Part shown: one piece after another, positions 23,601 to 35,100 of the stretch
Numbering within the stretch: the first letter of the stretch is position 1
How the letters are laid out: each line of letters begins with the position of its first letter
Source of the DNA: Chrysoperla carnea
Taxonomy: Eukaryota; Arthropoda; Insecta; Neuroptera; Chrysopidae
DNA: 64,000 nucleotides
Reading direction: 5' to 3'
Assembly (NCBI RefSeq): GCF_905475395.1
Contig: NC_058340.1
Coordinates: 54,228,181-54,292,180, forward strand
Position numbers and translations under genes: made by a program
Notes under the pieces: model-generated
Databases searched by the model: none
Told to the model about the DNA's origin: nothing
The model's input: only the letters and a program-made list of their open reading frames with translations

Positions 23601-26259
23601 CGATCATTAGTCGCACTTGCTTTACCTGCTGGACAATTATTATCTAATTAATTTCTTTTAATTATTTAATTATAACATATTTATTGTAACTAAAATAAAC
23701 TATGTAACTAAATTAGTTTTGCACGCAAAGATAAACAATCTGAAGAGTACTTAATATGATTAAAGAAGGTCGGGGTCGAACAGGAAACGTTGAAAAGGAA
23801 ATTAAAATACTGACGAACTGTGACTGCATTAATTTTCTTTGTAACGTTTAAAAACTATGTTAAGTACCATTAATACCTATATTTGCAGAGAAAGTGAAAT
23901 TTTTAATAGAAGTTTATCCTTCAAATTATAAAAAGAATTTTATTATGCATGACAAAATATTAAAGTTACTATTAACATAATTAAATGGTTTAATCTTATT
24001 TGTACATAATAATTTTAGAATAATAATAGATCGTTACTTATCCACTGACTAAGCAATTAGATTCCATCGAAGCTAGTTCGATAATTGGATGACAAGGGAA
24101 AAAGTATAAAATACATAATTTAAAACAAAGTCGCTTTCCCCTGTCTTTCCCTATGTTCCCATGTATGCTTAGATCATTAAAACTACGCAACGGATTTTGA
24201 GGCGGTTTTTTCTAATAGAGAGAGTGATTTAAGAGGAAGGTTTTTGTATACAAAAGGAGAGTAAGTGACGGCATATGAAGTGAAGGTTAAAACACAATAA
24301 TCTTTGTATTATAAAATTGAAGTTGCCCAGCGAAGCGGGTAGTTCACAGCTAGTATTATATACACAAAAATTTCGTGTAACATGTTTGTTCGGGATAAAT
24401 TACGAAACTACTAAACCGATTTTGGTCAAATTTCGTAACTATCTGTAATTTGGTCCAACTTAAAAGATAGGATAGTTTTGTAGCCCCGACCTGTCAAGGG
24501 GAAGGGGACAGAGGGATGTAATTTTGAATAAAAAATCGTTATTTTTGTATTCACTACTTAACCGATTTTATAAATTTCTTCGCCATAGAATGCTACATTT
24601 TCAGCAAATAACATGGGTTATTAATGCGACCTTAGCATTCGGGTTCCACTAAAAAGTTAAATCCCATGAAATTGTGAACAAAAGGAGAGACAAATGAAGG
24701 CTTATTATTTCATATGCATATTATTTCTCCAGCCTGTATTTTCTTAACCACGCCAGATTTTCCTTATTCCTTTATCAAATTCCATGATTAACTTCTCATT
24801 TTAAAGCTTATCGTGCTGACTAATGACGAAAAATAGACTCACGATCTAAAGATGTACCACCTAGAAAAAACAGGCTATAGAAATAATATTAAGATTTAAT
24901 TTTGTTTATTGTGTAATTTGTGTATCATATCTGTAAATAAAGTTGCCTATAAATAAAAAGAAAGTAAAATACTCTCTTATACATATATTATTTCTCTTGT
25001 GGACACTAGAGGTTTACAGAGTGACGCTAAGGATAATTTGCAATTTAATATTAATATATTTGCACGCATTAAAAATTTCCTTTTTCTATTTCTAGAATGG
25101 ATACTCATTGAAAATAAATGAAATAAAAAGTTGTGGTGGTCCAGATCAAATTATTACACTATCCGATGATTTCACAGTTTGGATGGATGACGATTGTAAT
25201 ATCATAACCAAAGGTTGTGCCAAAGTTAAAGCTTTTAAAACCGCAGTTGTAAGTTTTTTTTTTTTAACAATAAATTATTAAAGTTTTTATTATAAATTGT
25301 ATAATTTTCTAGGGAAAATATAAGGCTGTTAAAGCTCCATTACCTCCATTTGCTGGAGAAATAGATTTATGTGAGGCGGTTGTACAGTACGCAGATTTAG
25401 TGGATCCATTCTTTGAACTATTAGCATTACCAAAAAGATGTCCAGTTGATGACGTAAGTTATACCAATTTTCATTATAAATTTAATAGATTAATTATTTA
25501 AAAATTCTAGCTTTGAAAAGCGCGTTGTTTACAGAATCATTCTTTAGTTTTTTTTAATAACTCCAATTTTACACTAATTAAAAATCGAAACAGGGTCGGA
25601 TTTAGGTCTTACCTACTCGTAGGTCTTATGCCCACCGATTACCGAGTCAAGACAGCTAAGATAATAATATTGTTTAAAAAAGTATGAAATCAATTATTTT
25701 AAGTTTGAACTTCCCCTTCGTTATCTAAATCGGCGTGCTTTCACTCAAAACAATAACCTCATTAGGTCAAAAATTATATTAAAGGTGAATACTTTTCCAG
25801 TCCATTACCATGGCACAGCACTTTGCGGTAGTCATTCGTCAGTAGACCTGAGATCATATATGATTTGAGGTTCTCCTAATTCCAAAGTCTACCCTAAGAT
25901 TATTCAAAACCGAATAAATATGACTTGCACCTTTTAGCAAAAGAGAGCGAGTTACCAGAGTTTTAGAGGTCGTTATTTTTACTCAAAAAATTTATATATT
26001 CTGGTAAAGATTAACATAGATGGGCTTGGCTAGTATATGACTGGCACCGATATGAAAAAGTATAAAATTTAAAAAAAAATTAAATATTTTTCAGATGGAT
26101 TACTGTTTAGATGGAACAAAGAAAGTGAGCATTGCCAAATACAAGAAGAAATTAAGCATGGCTGCTGGTAAAATTGATGTACAATTAAATGTTACGCACG
26201 ATACTGGTGTCTCTTGTACGCATGTAAATTTAGAAATTATTCGACCTAAAAAAGGATAA
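20682..26259 (+). CDS. Secreted ML-domain / GM2-activator-like lipid-binding protein
   Basis: The four exons 20682-20759, 25096-25248, 25313-25453 and 26095-26259 join in phase 0 at every junction and give 178 residues. Residues 1-25 are a hydrophobic signal peptide ending AIAWA, so the product enters the secretory path. The mature part has spaced cysteines, the ALPKRCPVDD segment that resembles the LP-x-CP turn of GM2 activator, and a final strand with GVSCTHVNLEI, all typical of the MD-2-related lipid-recognition fold. Family members bind single lipids or glycolipids in a beta-cup and act in lysosomes or extracellularly. The lipid here cannot be told. Intron 1 is 4.3 kb and contains repeats and a perfect hairpin. 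AATAAA signals lie just after the stop. The gene is supported by clean GT-AG sites; family placement rests on my own reading. Confidence 0.8.
21400..21487 (+). repeat. Dispersed repeat R4 terminal fragment
   Basis: GCGTGAAAGCGTAACAAACA followed by CAAACATTCTTACTTTCACA and TTTATAATATA matches the end of the 11758-12025 copy in the same orientation. Upstream sequence 21270-21400 probably belongs to the same insertion. It lies in intron 1 of the ML gene. Confidence 0.6.
22014..22049. repeat. Perfect 16-bp hairpin with a 4-nt loop
   Basis: TACCAGTAATAGGTCG is followed by CAAT and then its exact reverse complement. It is isolated in intron 1 of the ML gene, with no U-run like a terminator and no longer flanking symmetry, so it may be the core of a lost foldback element. 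Confidence 0.8.
24110..24356. repeat. Dispersed repeat of the ACTAGCT-ended type
   Basis: It contains ACTACGCAACGGATTTTGAG and ends GCGAAGCGGGTAGTTCACAG then CTAGT, the classic end of an abundant insect repeat class. The adjacent 24370-24700 carries a second related piece (ACTACTAAACCGATTTTGGT). A decayed relative is at about 29690-29800. It lies in intron 1 of the ML gene. Confidence 0.6.
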
Positions 26260-28070
26260 ATAATATCTAAATATTAATTAATAAATTGTATAAATGTGTA
26301 CCTAGAATTATTATAAATAATTGTAAATAAAATATTACAATAATTGCAATTTAAAAAATTATTATTAAATCCAAAAATATTTTTGTAATCATTTTTTTCA
26401 GATCCTAAAATCGAAGAAATCGTAACTTTTTTCAAGGAATAAACCTTCTTAATAAATATTGTACACAATGGTATATTTAAAGGACAATTAATCATTTTAA
26501 TTATTATACTTTTCTATTATTTTATGGACATGGTGTAAATTATTTTTCAATTTTTTATAGCATTTGAAAAATTAGATTTGCAATTACTCATTTAATAAAA
26601 AAATCCTTTGTTTATTGATAACTATGTCAAGTATTTAATTACTCAATTAAAGTAAAAATTACATTGAAAAAATCCTTCTATGATTAATTTAAAAGTACAT
26701 AAACTCTAATTTATTACAATATATAATGACTCAAAATTATTTAAATATGTATAATTAAAAATATTTAATTATAATTTATTCACCATCAGATTTTTTCTTC
26801 ATCTGTAATATTAAGATCGATGTGTTGATCATCGATCTCTTCATTATTTGATTATATTTGGTCAACGATTAATAATCTTAATTAACCTGCAGGATTAATT
26901 CATTAATAGGTTTTACTATGGTTAGCCCTCCCGCTAAACACCATAACTTTATTTCCATTATTTTGATCAAATAGAAAGCCTGCGGCCAGCTTGGGCCCTG
27001 GAACTCGCTGCACTCGCATGTATGTCCAAATCATCAATAGCTATATTTAATTATGCTTGGCCCCACATAGCCCGGTTGCTAAACATAAACTTTACTTCCA
27101 TTTCTTGGCCAATTAGACGGCATTCAGCTTAGCTTTACTTTCGGAAGTAATGCTAGGCCATTTCATGAAAAAGCTAAAATATTAGAACGAACGCTGAGTG
27201 ATCCCTAAATAGCACTACTACATGAACATAGCAATCTAAACAACCGGATTCTTGTGGGGATAACAACTTTCTAATTTCCGTAAAAATTTTAAATTTTCGT
27301 ATATTTTTTTCTGTAAGCCTGATTTAAGGCTCAGTTGTATCGGAGATAAGGAGGAGGCGATTTAAATTTTCCTCTTCGTCTTCCAAAACCAGTTCGCAAA
27401 ATCAGATTCCATCAATCGAATTTATTTTCGTAGAATGAATGAATCACAGAGAGGTCTTTATTTTAAACATGAAAGTATGGAAAAAATACTGGATTGATCT
27501 TTATCTAAGAGAACATATCTTCTTCCAACAAAGGGCCTTCATTCGATACCGCAGGGCTTATGCCTACGAGATTCTATGATATTCTAATAATGCATACAAT
27601 CAACATTACATTAATGATATGATAGTTGCCGTAGTAATTGAAAAACGAAGTTTGCGTTTTTACATTTTGGTTCAATTTTTCTACATTGATATCTCAGTAA
27701 TCAAATCACAATCTTAATAAATAATAAAGATTTAAACAAAAAATTATTTTAAAATTAGAGATTTTACATCTACGCTATTTACATCTAATAATAAGAAAAA
27801 CGAAAAAAAAAACAATAATTTTAAAAAATCTATTAAAATATACAAATGCATTTCATCGTGTATACTGAATAAAAAATATCAATTGTTCAACTTTTAGTCA
27901 AAATTTTTGCGATATTAGTAAAATTAATCAAAGTCAAAATCGTACTAATAATTTTTTTAATACAAATAATATTAGCGCTCTTTTTTTAAATTGTGATTAT
28001 TTATTACTGAATATAAAATTCCCTACACTCTTTATTTTTCATTGATATTGGTATTACTGATCTATGGTTC
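26260..28070. other. Intergenic between the ML gene and RpS10
   Basis: After the polyadenylation region there is no recognisable coding sequence. A diverged direct repeat of about 70 bp is seen near 26925-26990 and 27068-27125 (both contain GCTAAACA...ACTTTA...TTCCATT). A 9-bp-arm hairpin lies at 26814-26838 (AGATCGATG against CATCGATCT). The rest is AT-rich. Confidence 0.6.
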
Positions 28071-28112
28071 CTTTCTGTTAGCTTGGAGGTGTTTAACACG
28101 TTAGTTTTTCAA
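28071..28112 (+). promoter_or_regulatory. RpS10: Probable RpS10 start site (TOP-like) and non-coding first exon
   Basis: The RpS10 start codon sits one base after a splice acceptor (28359), so a non-coding first exon must lie upstream. At 28069-28076 the pyrimidine run CCTTTCTG resembles the terminal oligopyrimidine start of ribosomal-protein mRNAs, and TTTTTCAA ends at 28112 before a good donor, GTATGT. This gives a 42-nt leader exon. TOP starts couple translation to growth signalling (TOR). This is inferred from pattern only. Confidence 0.45.
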
Positions 28113-28359
28113 GTATGTGTCGAATAATGCTTTAGTTAATCTTAAATAATTCAATTCATCAAATAAAATTTTATTAAATAAATAGTTAAATTACATTCCT
28201 AAATACGCAAGTAATAAGTTCAGTTATATATTTTTATTAATATTTGTTTAATTTAATTTTGAAAAAACATGGTTAAACTCAAGACAGTTTGATGAATTCG
28301 ATTATAATCAATATCATATGATCCAAAATGTTATTTTACTAAATATTTTTATTTTCAGA

Positions 28360-29423
28360 ATGTTGATGCCCAAAAAAAATCGTGTCTCAATATATGAGTA
28401 CCTCTTCAAAGAGGGAGTAATGGTAGCTAAAAAAGACTACCATGCCCCAAAACATCCTGAATTGGAATCAATTCCTAATCTTCAAGTAATTAAAGCTATG
28501 CAATCACTTAAATCAAGAGGATATGTTAAAGAACAATTTGCATGGAGACATTTTTACTGGTAAGCATTATATATTTTGTTTTCAATGATAATTTTTATTT
28601 AACATAATTCGGATCGAATTTTACTAACGTACCCTGTGTTTATGGGATATTTTGATTTTTAATTCAAAATGTCTTAATCCCCACAGGAAAATCAATTTTG
28701 AGATAACCTTATTTTTTTTTGCGGTTGTTAAATACAATTGACAGTTCTGGTTATTTTCATACAATTACACAAAGAAAAATTCTGTTTTTCTGAATAAATT
28801 TTTTGTGGCTTTTTATTAGCAAAATCATCATTTTGAAGTACTTTTTCAAAAATAGTGGAATACCCTATTCTAACTCTGGCTAAATTTTTGATTTTAGGTA
28901 TTTAACAAATGAAGGTATTGAATATTTACGATCATATCTTCACTTACCACCAGAAATTGTTCCATCCACATTAAAACGGCAAACAAGACCAGACACAGCT
29001 AGACCACGACCTGCAGCTGGCCCACGAGCTGAATCAGGCCGACCTGCTGAGGATCGTACAGCATACCGACGTGTACCTGCTTCAGGACCTGCTGGTGGCG
29101 ATAAGAAAGCTGATGTTGGTGCAGGAACCGGTGATTTAGAATTTGTAAGTATTATTTTCTTTATACTCCCAAGACAAATCAAATACCCTGTGTTTTTTGA
29201 GAGGTTTTGATTTTAGTTCAAAATATCTTGATGCACACAGGAAAATTAAATTTGAAGTACCCGTGTTGAATTGTTTAATTAATACAATAATCAACTCCGT
29301 TTACTATCATACATTTTTTATAATAAGGAAATTCAAAATTTTTGGCTAGAATGTATCAAAGTCTAATTTCGTAATTTTTTTTTTTTACAGAGAGGTGGAT
29401 TCGGAAGAGGACGACCACAATAA
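28360..29423 (+). CDS. RpS10: 40S ribosomal protein S10 (eS10)
   Basis: The exons 28360-28559, 28898-29144 and 29391-29423 give 159 residues. The start [20 protein letters not shown], the block [19 protein letters not shown] and the tail RGGFGRGRP are diagnostic of eS10, a winged-helix protein of the 40S head near the mRNA entry and beak. Length agrees with the family (about 160). The middle is an Arg/Pro/Ala-rich linker. The start codon lies one base after an acceptor, showing a non-coding first exon. Both coding introns contain a matching H/ACA-like RNA structure, listed separately; ribosomal-protein introns are common snoRNA hosts in animals. AATAAA occurs about 30 bp after the stop. Confidence 0.97.
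28628..28766 (+). ncRNA. Candidate H/ACA box snoRNA in RpS10 intron 1
   Basis: Hairpin 1 has an outer stem CCTGTG (28633) with CACAGG (28682) and an inner stem ATTTTGA with TCAAAAT, separated by an internal loop like a pseudouridylation pocket. An H-box candidate AAATCA (ANANNA) follows. Hairpin 2 has the stem GATAACC with GGTTATT and an inner TTGT with ACAA. ACA stands at 28761-28763, three bases before the proposed end, and total length is about 139 nt, all as expected for an H/ACA guide. A related copy with changed but still pairing parts lies in intron 2. Target uridines were not determined. Confidence 0.62.
29182..29316 (+). ncRNA. Candidate H/ACA box snoRNA in RpS10 intron 2, paralogue of the first
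   Basis: Hairpin 1 has an outer stem CCTGTGT (29187) with ACACAGG and an inner stem TTTTGA with TCAAAA. The H-box candidate is AAATTA. Hairpin 2 has a strong inner stem GTTGA-A-TTGT with ACAA-TAA-TCAAC and a short outer AGTA with TACT. ACA is at 29311-29313, again preceded by TCAT and three bases from the proposed end. The first hairpin aligns with the intron 1 copy, whereas the internal-loop bases differ, so the two may guide different or shifted sites. The outer stem of hairpin 2 is weak, which lowers my confidence a little. Confidence 0.6.
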
Positions 29424-31091
29424 GTATAATTATTTTTATTTGTAAAAAGATTTAAATAAAAAATTTGAAAAAAATAAAAGTTGTTTTTGTTAAAGAAATC
29501 CTGTTTCATCTACGTTAATATTATAAAGAGGGAAAATTTTTTGTTTGTAGTGGATAAACTCAAAAACTGTGAAACCAAGTTATATAATTTTTTCGGCTAT
29601 AAAAAGCTATTATTATCTACTAGTAACGTGAGATGTATTTTTTATTTTTCGTGAAATTATATTGTCTGTTAGTAACGTGAGATGTAAGTTCCGCACCAAA
29701 AAATTAAAACTCATGAAATTGTGAACCAAAAGTGCGGCAAGGAACGTGAACACGATACTATTCTTTGTTTTTAAAGAAATTGTCCAACGAAGTGGGTGGG
29801 TGATTGATTAAATAATATCAAGGGGATGATACCTTCAGCAAACCAATATTGGAGCTATCATGTGGTAGTTGAATTATATTTCTATTTACTAAAAATTCGA
29901 CAAGAATTTAGACGAATACATATGTATAAATATTTTTATAATCCTTGGTGTTCATTGGCGTAGAAAGGACGTGTAAGTAGTAAAACTTTCCACATTCTAT
30001 ACATGGAGGAATTCACGCTGACGATAAACCTTTTTCGCGTAAAGACAGTACTTAAAAATTTTCTCAGATGCTCCAACTACACATTAGTCAAGCAAATTCA
30101 CATAAGATAAAAGCCTTTTTCATGTAAACCTTGTGTGGTAAAGCATTTACTGGCAAAATTGAGAGCGTCGAGTGATTCCATGGAGGATTCCCTTTTTTTA
30201 TTGAAGAGAAAATTCTTTATAATTTACTATGCTTAGCAACCCGGTAAAAAATATTTCTAAGGTTTTACGTTAAAAAATAATTTAAATCCTTAGGCAGACC
30301 AACATATTTTAAAATGGTGTTATATTTCATAACTTTTTTGTCTTTTCTGTCTTCTAAGAATTTTTTTATCGAGTTTACATTTCTGAACTGACAACCCTTT
30401 TTTACTTCCGTTTAACGGGGGTTCCCCACAAACGCTGATATAATTAATTATTTCCAATAATTCTCTATAAATACAATCATATTTTTAGGGGATACCCTTG
30501 TATCCTATATTCCTACATGCGAAATTTTAGGGGAATCTTAAAAATATCAAATACTGGGTGCATAAACCTGCCATAGTTTAGTGGGCATCTCTATCCATGT
30601 TTATGTTTCATTTGGAGCTTACAAATATACATATACTCTCATGAACTTTTGTATACTTGTTCTATAAAACTAAAAAGTCAACGACTTGTTCATATGACTA
30701 ACATATTAAGTGAATATTTTTAAACATTTCCAACAATAAGCTAGCTCATGACTTATTGTAAAGAGCGACGAACATTATTTTTGTCCGAAGCGGCAAAATA
30801 GTTAGATTGGTTCCTGGCTAGAGGAAAACGTTATCAATGTGAAGCCCTTTAAGGTCTTGGATCTCTATTAGCACATAGTGACTAACGAAGCGACAGTATA
30901 ATCATCATTATATTATTCTATGAGTATAACAAAGAGTATTTAAAAAAAAAATTGGCAATATATTATTGGTATCTCCTTAATTGGTATAATATGATCCTAT
31001 TGGATCCAATAATGACAACTCAAAATATTTTTTTTTTAATTTAAGTTGGAGATGAAAATAACTGCGTAACTACTATGCTCACGCCCCTCTA
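29424..31091. other. Intergenic between RpS10 and the TIR element
   Basis: No gene is recognisable. 29630-29830 contains a short direct repeat (TAGTAACGTGAGATGTA at about 29621 and 29670) and a decayed piece of the ACTAGCT-type dispersed repeat (AACTCATGAAATTGTGAAC, then GCAACGAAGTGGG-like sequence). The remainder is AT-rich. Confidence 0.55.
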
Positions 31092-31194
31092 ATTGGGATC
31101 TGACATATGGGCGGGGCTAAAAAAATATGGCTGACATAAAGTTGCAAATTTTAAAAATAACATAGCAATACATACCTTTGTGCAATTTTTCAAG

Positions 31195-31413
31195 AAGAGA
31201 ATGATTAATATTAATGAAATTTGTTGTTGGGGACAAACAACACCGAGTAATCGTAATTTTACTGAAGGTGAAAGACTTTTGAAAGCAGGTCATGTGATTA
31301 AATGTGGAAAAAATCAAGTCGAAAGTGAGGAGGATGTGCTCAGTTTAACGTCATACTGTTTACAAACAACTAATTTAAAAGAAAAGCCTCATCAAATCGA
31401 TATAGATAAATAA
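31195..31413 (+). pseudogene. Fragment like the SWIM/YqaJ repetitive protein family
   Basis: The frame contains EGERLLKAGHVIKCG and then SYCLQTTNLKEKPHQI. I know this pattern from large arthropod proteins that carry a SWIM zinc finger and a YqaJ-like nuclease domain, where it sits just before the SWIM motif. Here the frame stops right after it and there is no SWIM or nuclease part, so it is a fragment. An acceptor-like TTTTTCAAG precedes 31195. Family assignment is from memory of the pattern and is not certain. Confidence 0.45.
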
Positions 31414-31552
31414 ATATCTTTTCAAGTATTCTTGATGCCAAAACACAGTAATCTTTTTAGATTTAAACATATTAGCTCAATACTACATTATAAACATTGT
31501 ACTTACTTGATCAGACATAATCATTTTTTTTTAAATGAAGTAAGCATACTTT

Positions 31553-31783
31553 TTAACTTGGTAAGATATTTTTTAATTGCAGTGTTTTCTGCCATAATTT
31601 TAAGACATCAATTTTCTCAAAATTATCAAAATAATTTTCAACTTTCGTGTAATATTTGCCTGCTTGAGGCAAATTATAAAAACTCAGATTTGTATTCGTA
31701 TTTGAACGACTTTGGCAATTTTTCACACAACACTTTACTCTTTTCCTGCTTTTAAATTGAGAGAAATACTTTCCAGACGCCAT
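31553..31783 (-). CDS. Truncated THAP-domain ORF
   Basis: From the ATG at 31783 the minus strand encodes MASGKYFSQFKSRKRVKCCV and continues with KNC, SFYNLPQ and an LKLWQKTL segment. The CxxxxC pair, the F-x-L/F-P motif and the invariant tryptophan are the first half of a THAP zinc finger. The second half (C-x2-H and the AVPTIF-type end) is not in this frame; it may be in a further exon that I cannot locate. It reads inward from the right TIR of the 31092-31944 element, as a transposase start would. Confidence 0.5.
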   Translation of the reverse strand: MASGKYFSQFKSRKRVKCCVKNCQSRSNTNTNLSFYNLPQAGKYYTKVENYFDNFEKIDVLKLWQKTLQLKNILPS

Positions 31784-32163
31784 AATTAAATTTTTTTTTA
31801 TCAATTATTGATTATTGTTGTAATTATAACTTGCAAAAAGTAATCAACTCCAAACTTTTCAATGCTCAACACTAAAAGTTGTAACTTGAAATTAGTTTCT
31901 GCTTTGACATCCAGGTGTCATGCCTCCTTTTGTCAGATCCCAATAAATATGATTTCGACTTTTCGAGGTGTGTATTTTGTGATCTATATAGTTTTTTTAT
32001 GTCTATGATACCCGTATTGTGCAATGACATCTATGATCATGTGTGACGATTAAGTTCAATGAATCTAAAATAAAATTTTATATGTCAAATTAATGAACTA
32101 TTCTAATGATAAATAAATGTAATAGAAGTTATTTAAAAATAAAGTGAATAAAACTAAATAAAA

Positions 32164-35100
32164 ATGCCGATTTTAGAAGTAAATAATTTATTTAATGAAA
32201 ATAGGTATGATGATTTTTATTTTTTTAATTTTTTGAATGTACATTAACCTATAGTTCGATTTAATTTGATGAATTATTTTTAGATTTTCAGACTCAATCA
32301 TAAAAATAATATATTTGTTATTATATACACCATTAGGTTTAATTATTTTACTTATACGAATATTATGTGGAATAATTGCATTATTACTTGCATCGGCTTT
32401 ACCTGATGTGTCAACATTACGTACAACAATTACAAATTTATTCAGTTTCTGTTTTGGTATATTTATTAAAAAACAGGATTGTCATCATCGAGATTGTAAT
32501 GTTAAAATTATTGTTAGTAATCACATCTCTAGATTAGATCATTTAGCTTTACATATAGCAGCTGATAGTTACACGGTATGTTCACGTTTTTCCCCAATTT
32601 TATTTTATTTGAAGATAAATTTGATTCAAATGAAAACCAATATTAAAAGAGCCAATAATAACACAGGTCTGCGACTAAAAAACTGCATAGGATTTTTTTA
32701 CATTTTCTTATAGATTTTGACCTCCCAAAAACAGGAAAATTAGTCAAAACATGCTATCACATAGGTTTTTATAGATATTAGTAACAACATAAACTAGTCT
32801 TAAAGCGTTATTATTTAGTATTTTATAGTAATATTATATTAAACTAGTCTTAAAGTATTATTATTGCACGATGAAAATAAATTAGCTTCGCTTCCAATGG
32901 TGTATTCTGTGCATATGGAAGAAAACTAACTGTAATAATTTGGCCATTATCCTGGAAAGAATCAAATATCAGGTCCATTAATGAATGGTTTGTAGGGACT
33001 GTTAGGTCAACAAGCAGCTGACGATGCTTTTGGGTCAGCAGGCAGGCTATACTAAGTACCCTTGCTTCTTATACTTAAGGGATAGTAGAGCCAGAGAACA
33101 GCATTGGACTAAAAGTGATTGGCCACCTCGAGAAACTTTAAAACCTGCAGAGAAAAATGTTATCAATACTAGTTTTGTGCCGCCAGAAAAAGTTTTGTTA
33201 CCACCTCTCCATATCAATTTGGGTTTGATGAAACAATTTGTAAAACTCCTGCAAGAGGGTGGTTACTGTTTAAAATATCTATGTACAAAATTCCCGAAGC
33301 TGCCAGAAGCAAAGTTGAAAGAGGGAGTTTTCACTTGTCCCGACATCAGAAGGCTTTTAACCGACACTCTTTTTGTGGAAAGTATGATTGAGAAGGAAAA
33401 ATAAGCTTGTGTATCATTCAAGGATGTAGTGTGAAAGATTTTGGGAAATACTAAGGATCCTGACTACAAAACTATTGTTCAACTAGCAGCATACGAAGCT
33501 CAAGGCTGCAAGATAAGCCTGAAAGTCCACTTTTTTCACTCTAACATAGACTTTTTTCCTGAAAACCTGGGAGCTTACAGCGAAAAACAGGGTGAGCGGT
33601 TTCACCAGGATTTCCGCGATATCGAGAGACGGTACCAAGGAAGATGGGATGTCACTATGCTTGCAGGCTGATGTATAATTTTTAATAAACAAGTGCTTTT
33701 ACCAATTTTTGTTTTTGAATTTGCAAAAAAAACCTTACGTGATAGAAAAAAATGGCCATCATTTCTGAAATCAGCGCATTCTAAAACATATAATTTAGTA
33801 AAAATATCTTATGCAGCTCACAAAAAATTTTTTCAAATCCATTTTTTTCTTAAGAACAGCGATGCGGGTGGTGGGCGATAAGTTAAAAATATTAATTAAT
33901 CAATTTCAAAAGATTACTTGATCTGTCTTGATTAAATGTTATTGGCGAATTTTAGGGAAATGGTTTATTATTATCAAAAATTTAGTCAAATTTAACTTCA
34001 AATAAAGAATAATATATTTTTATGATATCCTAATTATATTCTTTGCTTAGCCAACAAAATATCGCATGCAAGATATATTAGAAAATGCGTTGGGACTCAT
34101 ACACGTCAATCGAAATATAACATCAGATGCAGTAATTAACTCGGATAAAGTATTAGCTTTTTTCCCTGAGGAGGCAATTACAAATGGTAAAGGTTTATTA
34201 AAATTTAACACGAAAATATTCGATTGTGATATAAATGTACAACCAGTTGCTTTACGGATATGGCGACCACCGATTGCTGAAGTTGCTGTTAAATCGTTAG
34301 GATCGCAATGGTGGTCAGATGTTATGTCATATTTATTTGTTCCATACACATTGTATACAGTTCAATTTTTACCTGTTATCAAAAAGCAACAAATATCTGA
34401 AGACCAACAGTTCGGTGAAGTTGTTCGAGATGCTATTGCTGAATGTTTAGGAGTAAGTATAAGTTTTAATCATCCTAATGTATTATATATGCCACTGGAT
34501 TTTTTAAAAAATCATTAGTTTATAATAATAATCGTTATTTACAATCTAACGGTTGTTATTTTTGTTAGATTATAAACTAACGATGGCCAACTGTCAGTTT
34601 ATAATATAACGATTTTAAGGCGTCAGTTTTAAACAAACATACAAGCTATCGTCCAATTATCGCTTAGTTTTATTGGTATAGGTAGCACAAATTTGAATCC
34701 ATAGAGCTACTAACCGTATTGCTTTGTCGAAGAAAGTATTTAGGAAATGTTCTTCAAAAGTTTATTCAAATACAAAAGTTAAACAAATTGGTTATTTAGA
34801 GTTTATTGAAAAACACAGATTATTTATCTCTCAAGGCGTGAACAATTCTGTCGCGTCGATCTTATTTCAATATATGTTGTCGGTTTCGAGTACTCGTTGT
34901 TAGTACTATTCACTGTTTACAATTATTTGTACCACTGGATCTGAATGGGAATTACTTTTCATTATAAGCACTTTTTCTTTTTGTTTAAAAACTGAATGAA
35001 TTAGGAAGAAATTGATCCCCAACCGAATCTCCAATTAAAAATCACCCAAAGCAAAGAAATTGTATATAATCTACCAATATTTATTCAAAGTTTTTTAATT

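Larger units (their letters stand above)
31092..31944. mobile_element. 853-bp TIR element with THAP and SWIM-family-like pieces
   Basis: ATTGGGATCTGACA at 31092-31105 is repeated exactly in inverse at 31931-31944, and the similarity extends imperfectly for about ten more bases. Between them lie a minus-strand THAP-domain ORF next to the right end and a plus-strand fragment like the arthropod SWIM/YqaJ family near the left end. THAP domains are the DNA-binding head of P-type transposases, so the right half could be what is left of one. No full transposase core fits in 853 bp, so the element is non-autonomous or a gene-capturing derivative. Target-site duplications are not clear. Confidence 0.6.

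Noticed and set aside
28940-29182. 80-codon ORF antisense to RpS10 exon 2, rich in Arg/Ala/Gly
   Set aside because: Mirror of the GC-richer RpS10 linker; an antisense shadow.
29630-29830. Direct TAGTAACGTGAGATGTA copies as a possible control region after RpS10
   Set aside because: Embedded in decayed dispersed-repeat sequence; better explained as repeat debris.
31117-31317. Minus-strand frame over the SWIM-like fragment
   Set aside because: The plus frame has the family motif; the minus frame has none.
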